Assembly: GCF_000150955.2 (NCBI RefSeq)
Contig: NC_011677.1
Span: forward strand, 186,001 to 250,000
Length of the DNA stretch: 64,000 nucleotides
Source: Phaeodactylum tricornutum CCAP 1055/1
Lineage: Eukaryota; Bacillariophyta; Bacillariophyceae; Surirellales; Neidiaceae
Direction of reading: 5' to 3'
Part shown: positions 49,201 to 60,717 of the stretch, one piece after another
Layout: each line of letters opens with the position of its first letter
Numbering within the stretch: the first letter of the stretch is position 1
Position numbers and translations under genes: made by a program
Notes under the pieces: generated by a model
Told to the model about the DNA's origin: nothing
The model's input: only the letters and a program-made list of their open reading frames with translations
Databases searched by the model: none

Positions 49201-52200
49201 TCTCAACCTGCACGGAAGGAGAACTTTCGAGTATTCTTTCATGTACTGACTCAAGACCACTCACTGGCTGATCTAATTTGGTCTCAGCAAACACGACGTG
49301 AGCTTCGTATTGCCCTAGAGGGAGAGATCGAATACATCGATCGGGAAGCCGACGCCAAAGGATGGAACGCTATTGCTTGGAACCATCAACAATTTCGGGT
49401 GAACTATCCGTCTCTAGAAAACGAAGTCAAAGTCGGGAATGTTTATATGCGTCTCTGGCTCCAAGCTGGAGACGGTTTCATTCGGAGTTGGGAAGAGCCC
49501 CTTCGATTGTTTGAACACTTGTTCCGTCGCTTTCTTTGTGAGATTGACCGAAACACAAAAGTAAGTCTTGTGCTTTCATGTCAATTGACGTGGTGAAGTT
49601 TCTCACTGTATTAGCATCACTTGTGTCAGGTTACCATAATGTGTATTCGATGTCTCGAGAGGCTCTATGCAATTCATGCAGCCGCCATCGGACCATTCAC
49701 GGATGTAATGATTCTCGTCCATACGATGGCATCGACAAAGAATATCGAGACGCAGCACCGTCTTCTAGGGCTTCTCGCCACCTTATTGGGCGTTTCTGGC
49801 GATAGCCACTCTCAGAAGGGAGCAAATATCCCTGAGAACGCAGAGCAGCTTTTGAACTCGGACAGCATCGGCCAGCTCTGCCAATTTGTGTCCTGGGGCC
49901 ATACAAACGCAGACCAAGTCGGCAATATCCTTTCTCGGATTGTAGCCGATGCGGAAAGTTCCAAAGTATTGATTACTGATGGATCTTCTTCACAAGCGAT
50001 CAAGGGAGATGATAACAATGTTCATTCAGCAGTCTCTCCGCTTTCAGACTCAGGCTACCCGCCTGTCTGGTTTGTGGCGTCGACAAGAAAGGTACCGCCC
50101 CCTCCGGATACCATCCGAGGACCTTTCCGAGTGTCTGAGCTCGTCACAAAGATGGTCGATGGAGATCTGAGCCCTTTCGATCTTGTCACAGCATCTCACG
50201 TAGAGGCATATGATTCGGACGTTACCGAAGATGCGGTTCGTGAGGCTCTCATTGATACAGGGAAGTGGAAACGACTGAGCGAGATTTGGCAACTTCGCTG
50301 GCAACTATGTACTGATGGAAATAGTTCTGGTATCTACTCACCATCTGAGGTGGCCCTATTATCGTTGAAGGCTCTGACACGACTTGTTGACCTACACCGG
50401 AGTCTTGATTCTAGAGGTGTTCCGTACGTTCCGATTCCAACGGCGAAGCGAATTCTTTGCGGCTTGGCACGTGGCGTATCAGATAGTATGGATACGGGAG
50501 CTTCGGCTCTCTCGATCGTCAGCCAGGCCTTGCTTTGCAACGACAGTCGTGTCATTGATCAAGCAGCGGAACTGCTATACAAGCTGACGTCCTATAATGA
50601 TGAGGCGATGTCCAAGTTCTACCTTACTGGTATATTCTTCTTCGCATTATCCTATACAGGAAGCAACTTCAAGATGCTCGCCAGTCTCTTAAATGAAACT
50701 CACCTCAGACAGCATTTCCGATCAGGTTTTGCAGCTGCAGCTGACGAGGAGGAATTGCCTTTAAGAGATCGCAGCGTTTTAGGGAATCTGCTACCAGAGG
50801 GCGTTTTGTGCATGTTGGTCAACTATGGACCGAAGCGCTTCGCGGAAGCATTTGTTTCTGTGGCTGATACACCGGAGGTCATCTGGACCCTGGATATGCG
50901 AAAACATTTGATAGAGATGATACGGCAACACTTAGGAGACTTTCCGCTCCGGCTTCTTCAGAACAACACAACTGAATACGAATACTGCCCTATGCCGGGC
51001 GTGGCGTACAAGAGGCTAGAAGGAGAAATTTTTTGTCACAACTACTATCTACACAATCTATGCGATGAAAATCGTTTCCCAAACTGGCCAATTGCCGAAC
51101 CCGTCGAAGTCTTCCGTGCGTGTCTTGAGAGATTCAAAAAACAAGTGGGTCGGGACGAATCGGCGGAAGAGGTCGCTCTTGAAGATGCACGAATCGCTCT
51201 GGAATTAGGGGAAGGAGATGGAAGTAAGGAGCTTCGCAAAGCGTACCGCACGCTGGCGAGAAAATATCACCCCGACAAGGTACGTTCGCTACGACGGAGT
51301 TGGTTACTGTCATTGTTGTTTTGCTTGTCAACTCAATTTGCTGTCATTGTTGTTTTTGTTTGTTTACTCAATTCTTGTCATCTGTCTAGAATCCTGGTGG
51401 GCGTGAAACCTTCGAGAACATTCAAATGTCGTACGAACTTCTACTTCCAATAGTAGAAAGAGGCGGAAAAATCAGATCGTTTGCTGAAAGCACCGCGGAC
51501 AACACACGGACCAGCGACTGGACGGAAGGTTTCTCTGGGGGGAAGGGGCAAATGGAAACAATGGAGCTGCTTATAAAAACTCAGTTGCTCCTCTGTCGTC
51601 GTTTTACAAAGCAAATGAGCAGATACAAGTATCCAGCATACGGAATTCTCCTGAGCTGCGTGCAGCTACCTGATTCCTGTCAACAAGCACTGAGCAAGGA
51701 TAAATCAAAGCTCGCCAGTACTTGCCTTCTCCTGCCGGAAAGAGCTGAATTTGTTGGAACCGCACTTAAGCTTCTGTTCTCTACTTGCTTAGTCTCTCCT
51801 CTCAACTCTGAAGAGCTTGTTTCAGAATCAGGTATCCCTGTTCTATGCAATCTTCTCTTTTACTTTTCGGATGCACTCGCAATGCTACAAATAAAGCCCG
51901 TCCTAGGAGCCGCCTCCGCCAGAACTGTTTCAGAGATTTTGGGTGTAATCGTCCATACAGTTGCTGGGATTGCTTACTTTGAATCTGGGCGTAAATCCAT
52001 TGGGGGTTTTGCCGACTTAACAAAGTTTTGCGTCTACTGGCGACGTTGCATAGATGGTACGGTATGTCCTGATCTTGACGGGAAAGACATTCTTGTGAAA
52101 AGCTACGCTCTCGAAGGCATTGCAAGCATGGCTAAGGACCCTGCACTCCAAGAGATATTGATTGGAGCTGGTATTGTATGGCCGATGCTTCGGATGTCAC

Positions 52201-55200
52201 TTTCCTACGATCCGACGCTAGACCACGATACACCACATCTAGATCATGAGGATCTTGGTGTTTCTGTATCGGCTACAAATGTTCTTGCGAAGCTGGCAGT
52301 CCGCGGACTAGGTATGCTTTCAGGCATTCATCAGGATGCTCCAGCGAACGAGCTTTTGACAGCATCGCTGGGAAAACTTTTGACCCCTCCAGTTTCCCAA
52401 ATGCTTCGAAATAACCGAACGGGACAAATATTGGGAGTACTGAATAGCAATGTCGAGAGAGCCAACATTATTTGGAATGTTAGCATGCGACGACAGCTTT
52501 TGCTGACCCTGGACAGAATCGAAAAGGAGAGACCGTCCGACGCTAATCCTTCCGTTAAGGAAGAGTTAGACGTGATTGGAGGTTTTGAATTTGAAGCGCT
52601 TCGGCAAGAGCTTTGCGTTGGGGGAATCTATGTCAGGCTGTTCAACAAAGATGGAAAAGAAGCATTTAGCTGCGTGTCGAATCCCACTGAGTTTGGTCAA
52701 GAGCTGCTCGAGCTTGCTGCGACAATCTTCAACAATAGAATGATCGAAAAGTTATGGAAACCACTTCCTTCTAGCAAGGTTCCTGTTGGCGCACCTTTCG
52801 CTTCTGCGACAGAAATTACCATTTCAAGCAACGATTTTCAAGCGGTGATGACAGCTATAAGTCTTCTTGTACGTTACGATGGGCTCCTCGACGACTTCGT
52901 TTGCACCTCCACAATAGGGCCACAAATCTTATTCAGCTTTCTGGAACTACCGGCCAAACTAGAGGTATGTTGCAGGTTAATGAACTTCCGCGCGCTTGCT
53001 GGTAGCTCAACGCGCCAATTCTTTTTCTCTTGTTCCTTTCCTTTAAGGTCTTTAACTTAGGATGCGAGATTCTTTCTTTTATGAGTTCAAAGCAGCAATT
53101 TGCGGATGCTGTGTCTCGAGAAAAATGCCTTTGGCGTCTTTTTCGCGTTTTGGAGAGGCCTCAGAACAACGAGCATCAGGACAAGGTGGAAGCTGGGTCC
53201 GAGGAGGACGAACCGAGGAAGAGGCATGGGTGGTTGGTGTTGGAAGCACTGTCGTCCTCCCCATCCATTGCGATGCAACTCTTTCATACATCGGGATGGA
53301 TTGAGCTGCTTGGAGTACTCGTTGGCTACTCAAAATTTACAAGAATATGGAGTGCACGAGTTGGGGCTGCGAAAACATTGTCTCGTCTTTTGTGGGATCC
53401 TGCGACCGGTCCGCTGGCTGGTAAGTAGTCTACTCATCCCTGCGACTGGCTAGTGTCTTTTTGCTGACGGGCTCTCTCCTTTCTGTGCAAGGCCCGCTAC
53501 TTGGGCAGTTTTTACCGGCGACTCTGATCACACGCCTGAGGGAAGACCCCGAAGATATGGTAAAGAGCTTTGATGGCGACTTCGATTCGCCTGAGCTTAT
53601 ATGGGACCAATCAATGAGGTCTGAATTTCGCAACGAACTCGATAAACACTTGGATAAATGTTTATCTGACCGAGAAAGGATAGGACCTGATCACCAGTTT
53701 TCCCTTCCGCCCGAGGCTCGAGTACGATATAAAAAGCTTGACGACGAACTGTACATTGGCGGGGTATACGTGTCACGCTTCCTGAAAGAACCGACATATA
53801 ATTTACGAGATCCGACAACCTTTCTGGAATTACTCCTCCAACGATGGAAAAATGAACTCGAGAGATACTGTATGGACCCCCAACGGCAATCCATGGAAGT
53901 AGATTCAACGATGTTGACCCAGGCTTGCCAAGACACTTTGCAGCTTGTGACAACCGCAAGCGTCTTTTTGTGCAAAGTTCGAGAGTCTCTTTGCGAGAAA
54001 CTTTCTCAATGGGGTTACATGCCTAGATCGATGTATTTCATGCAACAATCACTGGTCAATGAACTTCTAGGGACACCCTTGCTTTCTGTTGTACGGATAC
54101 TACACGTTGCAGCTAATCATATTGCAAACGTGGAATCGATTGCTCTGAGTGGCGGAGTGGACGGTAAGCAAGGGATCGTTGACCTATCTATCCAGGCTAT
54201 AGGGAAATCTGAACTACACCCCGACTGCGCTTTCATGGTCGAAATGTTGAAGAAGGTATATGTAGGGGCCCTTGGCGATATCAAGGCAACTCGAAAGCAG
54301 GCTGCCAGAAGCACTGAGAACATACCTTCGGTGAACACCCTGTCACAGAATCAACTCGCTGCTATGGCCCCTTCCCCGGCACCCGGGGAGGGACCAGTGC
54401 GGAAAAAAGTCAATGTTGGCGACGATCCATTGGGAATGTTTGTACCGGCTACGAACCCTGCGATGAGTCTCGGTCAAGGGCATCCGCAAAGAGACTCTTC
54501 GGCAGCCCTGTTCGAGCACTCACAGTTGCCTCACCAACAGTCCGGGTATCTTCAAACGCGGGAGTCTTTCCAGCGTGAGCAGAGCATGGTCTATCCACCA
54601 TCACAGCCAAGTGTCGTTGCCTATTCACAGCAGTCTGTCCCGCAGATGTCAGGGGCGTACGACCAATTACGCTCTGACTACTCCTATTCCCATCAACACA
54701 CAGGGCATTCTGGGATGTATAGTCAGCGAATTAACAATCCGCAAAACACCCACGAACAAGACCAGGGACAAAGTTCAGGCCCATACACCAGAAACGATCA
54801 GCAGCTCTCGTCTGGCCACACTTTCCAGCAGCCTTCGTATCAGCAGCGATCCGTTGAGACTGAAAGACAGAATCAACCACAGCATCAACACGCCGTATTT
54901 GTGTCGAACCAGGCATATACCAAAACGGCTGCCAGCCAATTAACCAATCCAAACAGCCTTCGAGGCATACCTCCTCGGCAAGGAACTGGAGACCGGGACT
55001 TGTTCACACATCAGCACAGTCATCAACACATGACGGAGGGCTCGAACACTCAGCGTGCAGATCACAATTTGCACCTACCGCAAATACCGACAAACCAAAG
55101 TGCTCATTCCTATCAACTCCCGACCAACCAGGGGCACCCCCATGCTCAACCACAAGGAGCTCCGAACCAACCGTCAGCATCAGTTCCACTTTACCGTTTA

Positions 55201-55881
55201 CCGCAAGTTCATTTTCAGAACCAAGGTTACGTTGCAACGCAGAACCAAACTCCGGTACAATCTGGAGTTCAGCAATATAGCCAAGGTCAGGCTCGGTCGT
55301 TTTTGGACCTGACCCAGCCCCAGACTCAAAGAAATCATCCCAAAACCTTACAGGCCACTTCGACATTGCCTATTCCCGCCACACAATCACCTTTCCATCC
55401 TTCGTTTCAAGGACCTCGTATGGTCGAAACGGTGGAAGGTATGCAGCCGCCCGCGCCGAGCACCGAAGGTACCGAAATTGATGCACGATCCAAGCCGGAC
55501 CCTAACGTCACTGCGGAACAACAGGCTGTCTCCACGGATGGCGCACCAGGTGCTGCCCAGGGACGTGTGGTGCTGCTGCAACAAGCCTTGTCGTTTGACC
55601 TTTGCGAATTTCTCGTGGACAAGGTGTTGGAGAACCCCACATTGCAGAACGTCAAGGATCCATCCGGTGCGAAGGTTCATTCCATTGAACTACTGAAACT
55701 GTTAACGAAAGATCCGGGCTATGGAGCTAAATTTAAGCTCGTCTTAGAAAGATTGCCGGCGTGGAAGAAATACAAGTCTCAAGATCATTCCTTGTTGATA
55801 ACCGGACATGAACAAAAGACGGACTACTTTTTGACCGATGGTGGTTCCGGCGAACCTAAAAAGATGCTGACCGAAAACTAA
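46247..55881 (+). CDS. RME8: RME-8 (DNAJC13) endosomal J-domain co-chaperone, six exons
   Basis: Exons 46247-48648, 48720-49560, 49630-51279, 51390-52964, 53048-53420 and 53492-55881 join in phase to 3,076 residues. All donors are GTAAG, GTACG or GTATG. RME-8 works with Hsc70 on early endosomes in clathrin uncoating and retromer-type sorting. Residues about 165-240 match its N-terminal PH-like lipid-binding region (FQVTKLRSWRTGYLRVLRLY). A GYF-2-like repeat lies near 1234-1280 (PVWFVASTRKVPPPPD). The central J domain near 1595-1650 carries the HPD triad (ARKYHPDKNPGG), with the intron exactly after HPDK. Helical repeats fill the rest. Human DNAJC13 has 2,243 residues; the extra length comes from a Pro-rich N-terminus and a Gln/Ser/His-rich tail (about 2610-2890) before a conserved end, LLKLLTKDPGYGAKFKLVLE. 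Confidence 0.92.
54480..55330 (+). repeat. Gln-rich low-complexity coding segment of RME-8
   Basis: About 280 residues are dominated by Gln, Ser, His, Pro, Asn and Tyr, with motifs such as QQPSYQQRS and HQHSHQHMTEG. It resembles prion-like disordered domains. The region is in frame with, and followed by, the conserved RME-8 end, so it is translated. Confidence 0.75.
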
Positions 55882-56203
55882 TAGCATGTAGAAAGGTCAG
55901 AAGGCATTTGATCTAAAAGAAAGCTTATTTACTATCAATAACTTGAACATCTCTTCCTTGGTGGCAACAATGTAGCCTCATTTTGTTTCGCTAGCGTGGT
56001 AGCGTACAGGTTAATCCACTCTTTTCACTAGGCCATTTTGAACGTACCGAGACAGCCGAAGACTACTCTAGCATATCCAGGGTTGCAGGGTTACCAGCAC
56101 GACCGGGAAGTTTTTGACTGCGAGCCCCAATGATTGCGTATTTCCTCTCGCGTAACTGGCCGAGAAATAGAGTTTTTCATTTCGACTCTCGGCAATTACC
56201 CAG
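55882..56203. other. Intergenic region
   Basis: This 322-base gap lies between two plus-strand genes. No gene or repeat is recognised. Confidence 0.5.
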
Positions 56204-57187
56204 ATGGAAAGAAGAACCATTGATGCACGCACCATGAGCAACGACGACGGAAGAGAACTCCGACGTGCAGACACACCTGTGCATCGTAATGGATCCCGCC
56301 AACCGCCAACGCCGTCGCTTCCAAATCGACGCAAGTATTCGCACCCGTCGTGGCCGGGCCAAGAACCTCGGACACCAGGAGCAGTCCGAAGGAATTGGCG
56401 ACACTTTCTGTACATGGAGTCGCTTTCCGTATTAGTGTGGGCTTTGACGGTGCCACTATTTCGAATAGCCTTAGTGTGCATCCAGCAATTTTCGTTAAAC
56501 GCTACGATCGTACAAATCGGGACTGTGGACGTTGGGGACATTCTTGGTCCGCTCTGCCGGTGGTCTGTGTTGTACCTCTTACCAGCTAAAAAAGGGTTCG
56601 ACCAAGCAGCAGGATTTGCCTATGGTCAAATTTGGTGGTGTCTTTGGATAGCGAGAACGTTTGGTAGCTTCCCTAGTTTGACTTGTCGAATCGCGGAATG
56701 GAAACTGGGTCGACGGTCCAAGGGCGAAGTTTTTGTCGCCATATTCCTGCACGTGGCGCTGAGCGCCATTGTTTGGTATGCTTTATCGACTGCATCCCTG
56801 CTACGGCAAGGTTTCGGACCCCTTACATACAGCGACACCGATCTGGTGTCTGTTTGGTTTTACGAAGTATTGGTCAACGCTCTTTTTGCTGTGGGAGTCC
56901 ACGTCGTGCCGGTCCTTCTCGAGCTCAATCAGCTGCCCACCTGGTGGACTGGAATCTGTCTGTATCCCCTCTACAGTGTATCGGTGGATGATGCGGGTCG
57001 CGGGAGCTGCCTTTCACCTACGGTATTGCTCGTGCACGGCCTGCACTACGGCAGCAGTGTCGTCCGGGTCGCACCCCAGCTGCTGGGCGGTTGGCTGGGT
57101 GGGATGGTTCTGCAACGATACTTTCCCGACGAGCCGGCAACGTGCGTTCTACGCGAGTCAAACGAAAATTCGAATACGGCAAACTAA
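56204..57187 (+). CDS. Multi-span membrane protein, weakly aquaporin-like
   Basis: The product has 327 residues. After a polar, Pro/Arg-rich N-terminus (1-65) there are about six hydrophobic segments. The C-terminal half resembles the second half of major intrinsic proteins: WFYEVLVNALFAVGVHVVPV (the Glu-containing helix), then DDAGRGSCLSPTVLLVHGLH, where SPT would stand in the place of NPA, then VVRVAPQLLGGWLGGMVLQR, the closing helix. Divergent 'superaquaporins' (AQP11/12 type) also have altered NPA boxes. I see no first NPA box, so the assignment stays tentative, and another small-molecule channel or an unrelated membrane protein remains possible. It converges on the C19orf12-like gene with 110 bases between. 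Confidence 0.6.
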   Translation: MERRTIDARTMSNDDGRELRRADTPVHRNGSRQPPTPSLPNRRKYSHPSWPGQEPRTPGAVRRNWRHFLYMESLSVLVWALTVPLFRIALVCIQQFSLNATIVQIGTVDVGDILGPLCRWSVLYLLPAKKGFDQAAGFAYGQIWWCLWIARTFGSFPSLTCRIAEWKLGRRSKGEVFVAIFLHVALSAIVWYALSTASLLRQGFGPLTYSDTDLVSVWFYEVLVNALFAVGVHVVPVLLELNQLPTWWTGICLYPLYSVSVDDAGRGSCLSPTVLLVHGLHYGSSVVRVAPQLLGGWLGGMVLQRYFPDEPATCVLRESNENSNTAN

Positions 57188-57297
57188 AATTGTTTCACAA
57201 GTACGTACAGCATTGCAGTACGGTGGGCGTCAACACCAAAAGGTCGCCACGGCTGGGTGTTCGCGCGGACGTTTCCACCCTCGTGTTCAGCGACGTC

Positions 57298-57742
57298 TTA
57301 CTCTACGTTTTCGGGAGCATGCATGGCGTCAACACAGGCTCGCCATATTTGATCGCGGACTTGTTGTTGGGACACAAACTGGAGAAGGGCGGCTCGAAAG
57401 AGCGTGGGACTCTGGAACTGGGAAACCGTCGCGCCCGCACTAGTCAACACCGTCTGGACCGACCGAACCAGTAGAGTCTTGCGATGCGGTGAGAGTTGGA
57501 GGAGCTGTTGCACCGCGCCGTCGAAATCCCACGATACTGCCGAGTATGCCGCCGACCAAGCCCCCGACGGGACCGAGGAGCAATCCGCCCGAGACGGCAC
57601 CACCCCCCGCCCACACGCCCTGCTTGAGAGAATTGCGTGCCGTTTCCCGCATGTCGTGATTGTCTGCGAGGAATCCCATGAGTTCATCGTGCTGGTAGTC
57701 GATGGGGTCGGGAATGTCGTCACCCGCTGGATAATCGTCCAT
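57298..57742 (-). CDS. C19orf12-like protein, coding region split between two frames
   Basis: The first part (from 57742) reads MDDYPAGDDIPDPIDYQHDE and contains a Gly-rich hydrophobic hairpin, GGGLLLGPVGGLVGG-like, before a SIVGF strand. The second part, in the next frame and ending at 57298, contains DGAVQQLLQLSPHRKTLLVR and LFRAALLQFVSQQQVRDQIW. Together they match the layout of human C19orf12 (Gly-zipper hairpin, then helices with VPQILMELPP and a C-terminal LLAMLVNYV-type helix), a small protein of mitochondria and ER contacts linked to neurodegeneration with iron accumulation. The frames cross at about 57510-57530. No normal-sized intron bridges them; the only GT-AG fit is 28 bases. This points to a one-base difference in this sequence, a sequencing error, or unusual expression. 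Confidence 0.55.
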
Positions 57743-57763
57743 GATGGCGCTGCGCGTACGCAA

Positions 57764-58389
57764 AGTTCAGATGTGAGTCTAGCAAAACCAAAAGGAGATC
57801 AGAGTGTGAGAGTCCGCGCGTTGATAGTGAAGCGAACGATCGGGCAACACCGAGAGTGGACGCGGTAGTCCACGACTGACGTTGTATGGCCCGCGGAGAT
57901 TCCGCAAGTCCCGAGACGTGGTGGGGGTGTAAGGTCGAGCCAGCAACGTAGCTGGTACAGTGATTGTTACCGTGAATGCTTCTATTCTATTCCCTCATTG
58001 CGTACCACAGTACGTACCACGGGTCTACTACACTTGACGATGAGTTCCAACGAGAGGAATTGTCAAACGTGACTGTAAAAATTAAAAGGGAAGGAAGGCG
58101 CAACGTGTGTCGCTCGTTCCACAATTTCGTGTCGTCCATGGTCCTTGCGGGGCGAATTCCGTTCCCTTCCACTCGCGTCCTTCGGCGGTACTCCAGAATA
58201 TCATTTCAGTTCGTATTGGTGGACCCGTATCTTCCGACATGAAAAGGCTATTTAGAAATATGCTCGAGCGACCTCCATAGGCTCCAACGTCCACTCGCAT
58301 TCTCTTTGTCGTTGTCACACTTTTACATCAAGATCTCCAGGATTCCCTGTAGGGTACATCGGTAGTTTAGGTTTCAGTTGCAATAGCTT
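57764..58389. other. Divergent intergenic region
   Basis: This 626-base region lies between the C19orf12-like gene (minus) and the PhzF-like gene (plus). Short frames on both strands have no domain content. Confidence 0.5.
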
Positions 58390-59400
58390 ATGGAATACAC
58401 CTCCGCACCATCCACATTTACAACATCCACCACAACGACAGTCACCATGACGGTGACTCGACAATTGACCAAAACTGCGGCACGAGTCTTTGGTCAGCTC
58501 GAGGGCGGCGGTAATCCCGTCACGATCTTTACGTCGTCTGTATCGTTGCAACCCGCCACGCGGGTGGCCCTCGCGCAAAGCTGTGCCTGGGAAAGTGTCG
58601 TGGTGGATCGGACACGTCGGTCCATGGCCTTTTACCTCCCGACGGGAGAACCGGTCGACTTTTGTGCACACGCTGCCATGGGAGGAGTCACACAATTATT
58701 GGCCCCGTCCGCTGGTTCGGACGCATCCCAATCCGTGTCCTTTACCACGGACCACGCCGACGACACGACGCGTTATACGGCACACCTCCACGACCACAAC
58801 ATTGTAGCGCTGGACCTACGGACCGTGTACGAAGAGGCGCCCGTGCCTCATCCACCCACCGTGCGTCGGATTCTGCGCGAAGCCTTTGGACTGCGCGCCG
58901 GCGACTTGACGCAACCGCCGCCCCGACAATCGGCAGACGCGAAACCACCCTACCCCACACTCCGCAACGCCAGTGTCGCGCGTCCCAAAACCCTCGTATA
59001 CGTCAATTCTTTGGAAACTCTGCACGCCGTCAAGGTACCACCCGTCACGAATCACCATTTCCGTGTCGCCTGCGACGCGATTGGTTCCACCGGTGTGTAC
59101 CTGTACGCGTTCGACGCCGCGGACGACACCTGGGCCTGTCGGCAGTTCCCGCGGGCGTCCGGGTATCCCGAAGACCCCGCCACGGGCGTTGCCGCCGCGG
59201 CTCTCGCTGTGGCGCTGCACAAGGCCGGACACGTTCGGGATGCCTACAAGTGTACGCAAGGGACCGCCATGGGGCAAGGGTCCGTCCTACTCGTGGAAGA
59301 TATCCAACGCCGCAACGCCGACAACCACGTGTCGCTACGGATCCTGGGACGAGTGGAAACCGACGAATCCGAAGTTATGGAGATTGAGGAACCGGAGTAA
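58390..59400 (+). CDS. PhzF-family isomerase-like protein
   Basis: The product has 336 residues; a second Met at 58447 could also start it. PhzF/DapF-fold proteins have two similar halves and a Glu acid-base residue. Motifs include RVFGQLEGGGNPVTIFTSS (the FxGNPxxV strand), ALAQSCAWESVVVDR (catalytic Glu), VDFCAHAAMGGV in place of the usual CGHATLG, and ASGYPEDPATGVAAAALAVA, the family's EDPATGSA signature. The Gly of the GHAT motif is Ala here. A Pro/Thr-poor insertion lengthens the middle compared with the usual 260-300 residues. Members include isomerases and many uncharacterised eukaryotic proteins, so the reaction is unknown; a cytosolic isomerase is likely. The Thr-rich start is not a convincing targeting signal. 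Confidence 0.85.
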   Translation: MEYTSAPSTFTTSTTTTVTMTVTRQLTKTAARVFGQLEGGGNPVTIFTSSVSLQPATRVALAQSCAWESVVVDRTRRSMAFYLPTGEPVDFCAHAAMGGVTQLLAPSAGSDASQSVSFTTDHADDTTRYTAHLHDHNIVALDLRTVYEEAPVPHPPTVRRILREAFGLRAGDLTQPPPRQSADAKPPYPTLRNASVARPKTLVYVNSLETLHAVKVPPVTNHHFRVACDAIGSTGVYLYAFDAADDTWACRQFPRASGYPEDPATGVAAAALAVALHKAGHVRDAYKCTQGTAMGQGSVLLVEDIQRRNADNHVSLRILGRVETDESEVMEIEEPE

Positions 59401-59568
59401 CAGACACCGCAGTCTATGTTGCCGCTATAGTCATTAACACTTGCACAAACACACCAATCTACACATGTTTAGGCACACGCACATACGCACGGGTACAGAT
59501 ACAGATAGACGAAATATACGCCTTTCCTCTACGAACCCTCGTTCCCGTACCGAAAGGTGCGGATCTAG

Positions 59569-60180
59569 CTATAACAGGTTCTCCACAATTGGTCGCGCGT
59601 TCGAAAAACCTTCCTTCTTGGGTACGACACTATCCAAATAGGATTCCGCAACGTGGTCCATATAGGTATTCGGATTTTCTCCGGCACAGCCCGCCAAGCC
59701 GTCCTTGGGTCCCAGTTGAATTCCATGCCAGGGTGCCGCCGTAAGTCGGGCGTAGACGGATTCACGTGCGTTGGGGGGCGGCAACCTGGAGGGCACCTGA
59801 GCGGCAAACCGCGTCGTTTGTTCCAAATGTTGCGCCAGTGCGGCGGCGAATCCCTGATCGTAGTACGCGTTGGAGCCGCGGGTCGAGCGCACCGCTACCA
59901 TGGATTGTCCCGTCTTGTTGACGATCAAGGCGAGCCGCGCCTGCTCGCGGGCTTGCACCCGCTGCTGCTCCTGAGCGAGTTTTTGCTCTTGTGGAGTACT
60001 CGTGGGAGCGGACGACGCGAGATTCGTCGATTCTGTCGACGGGTCCGGTAGAGCCGTGTGCCCGGGAAAAGAGGAGGAAGCCCCGGAACCATGATCCGTA
60101 ACGTCGTGGTCTGGTCGACTCGGTCCGTCCAACGCCGACGCCTTGGTCTCTTCGTTTCCTCCGCAGCAAACGTTGCCCAT
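59569..60180 (-). CDS. Small lipid-anchored protein (MGNVCC start), unknown function
   Basis: The 203-residue product begins MGNVCCGGNEETKA. Gly2 with a suitable context predicts N-myristoylation, and Cys5/Cys6 predict palmitoylation, together a stable membrane anchor such as the plasma or ciliary membrane. Residues 12-70 are a Ser/Pro-rich linker. A charged helix follows (EQKLAQEQQRVQAREQARLA), then a small ordered region with STRGSNAYYDQGFAAALAQH. I do not recognise the family. It lies 168 bases downstream of, and convergent with, the PhzF-like gene. Confidence 0.7.
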   Translation of the reverse strand: MGNVCCGGNEETKASALDGPSRPDHDVTDHGSGASSSFPGHTALPDPSTESTNLASSAPTSTPQEQKLAQEQQRVQAREQARLALIVNKTGQSMVAVRSTRGSNAYYDQGFAAALAQHLEQTTRFAAQVPSRLPPPNARESVYARLTAAPWHGIQLGPKDGLAGCAGENPNTYMDHVAESYLDSVVPKKEGFSNARPIVENLL

Positions 60181-60717
60181 TCTATCGGTTTATAAATTGC
60201 AAGCTGTCTTTTTTGTAACAAGGAAGGTCACTACCTATTTACAGTTAATGGAGGTGATAATCGGTACTTTCCGAGTCCGACCGACAGAGAAGTGACCAAA
60301 CGGAATACCCGTAACGATTGATACCGTGGGCCCTCTCCATCCGGAAGGGAGAGAGGAATGTTGCGGCCGGTGTCCCGCGCCCATCCAGCAGCATTATCCC
60401 ACGGTTGGATAGTGCGGCGTTTACCGACAAAGGCATCGTTTGACTTTGATCGTTAGGCGTATGCACTACTACTGCAGGTAATCGGGTCGTAGGTAGCGAT
60501 GGAGAGACCAACCCTACCCTGAAGGTCATCCGAACCGTCGGCGAAGTCACCGTCCAATAGAGTCCCATGAGTCCACCCCGTCGTGGACGGGTCCACGGGA
60601 TCTACTACCTTTTTTCCAGAACTCAAATCCCGGGGGTCCCACCATTCCAACACAAACCTACCCCCCAATGGGACGCACACGTATCCTGGGGTGAGCTTAG
60701 CGTTACCGATATTGACG
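60181..60717. other. Intergenic region
   Basis: This is the interval between the lipid-anchored protein start and the GNAT stop, both on the minus strand. Long plus-strand frames here run antisense through the GNAT gene and have no domain content. Confidence 0.5.

Noticed and set aside
58662-59387. 241-codon Arg-rich frame overlapping the PhzF-like gene
   Set aside because: This is another frame of a high-GC coding region; the Arg/Pro-rich product is typical of shadow frames.
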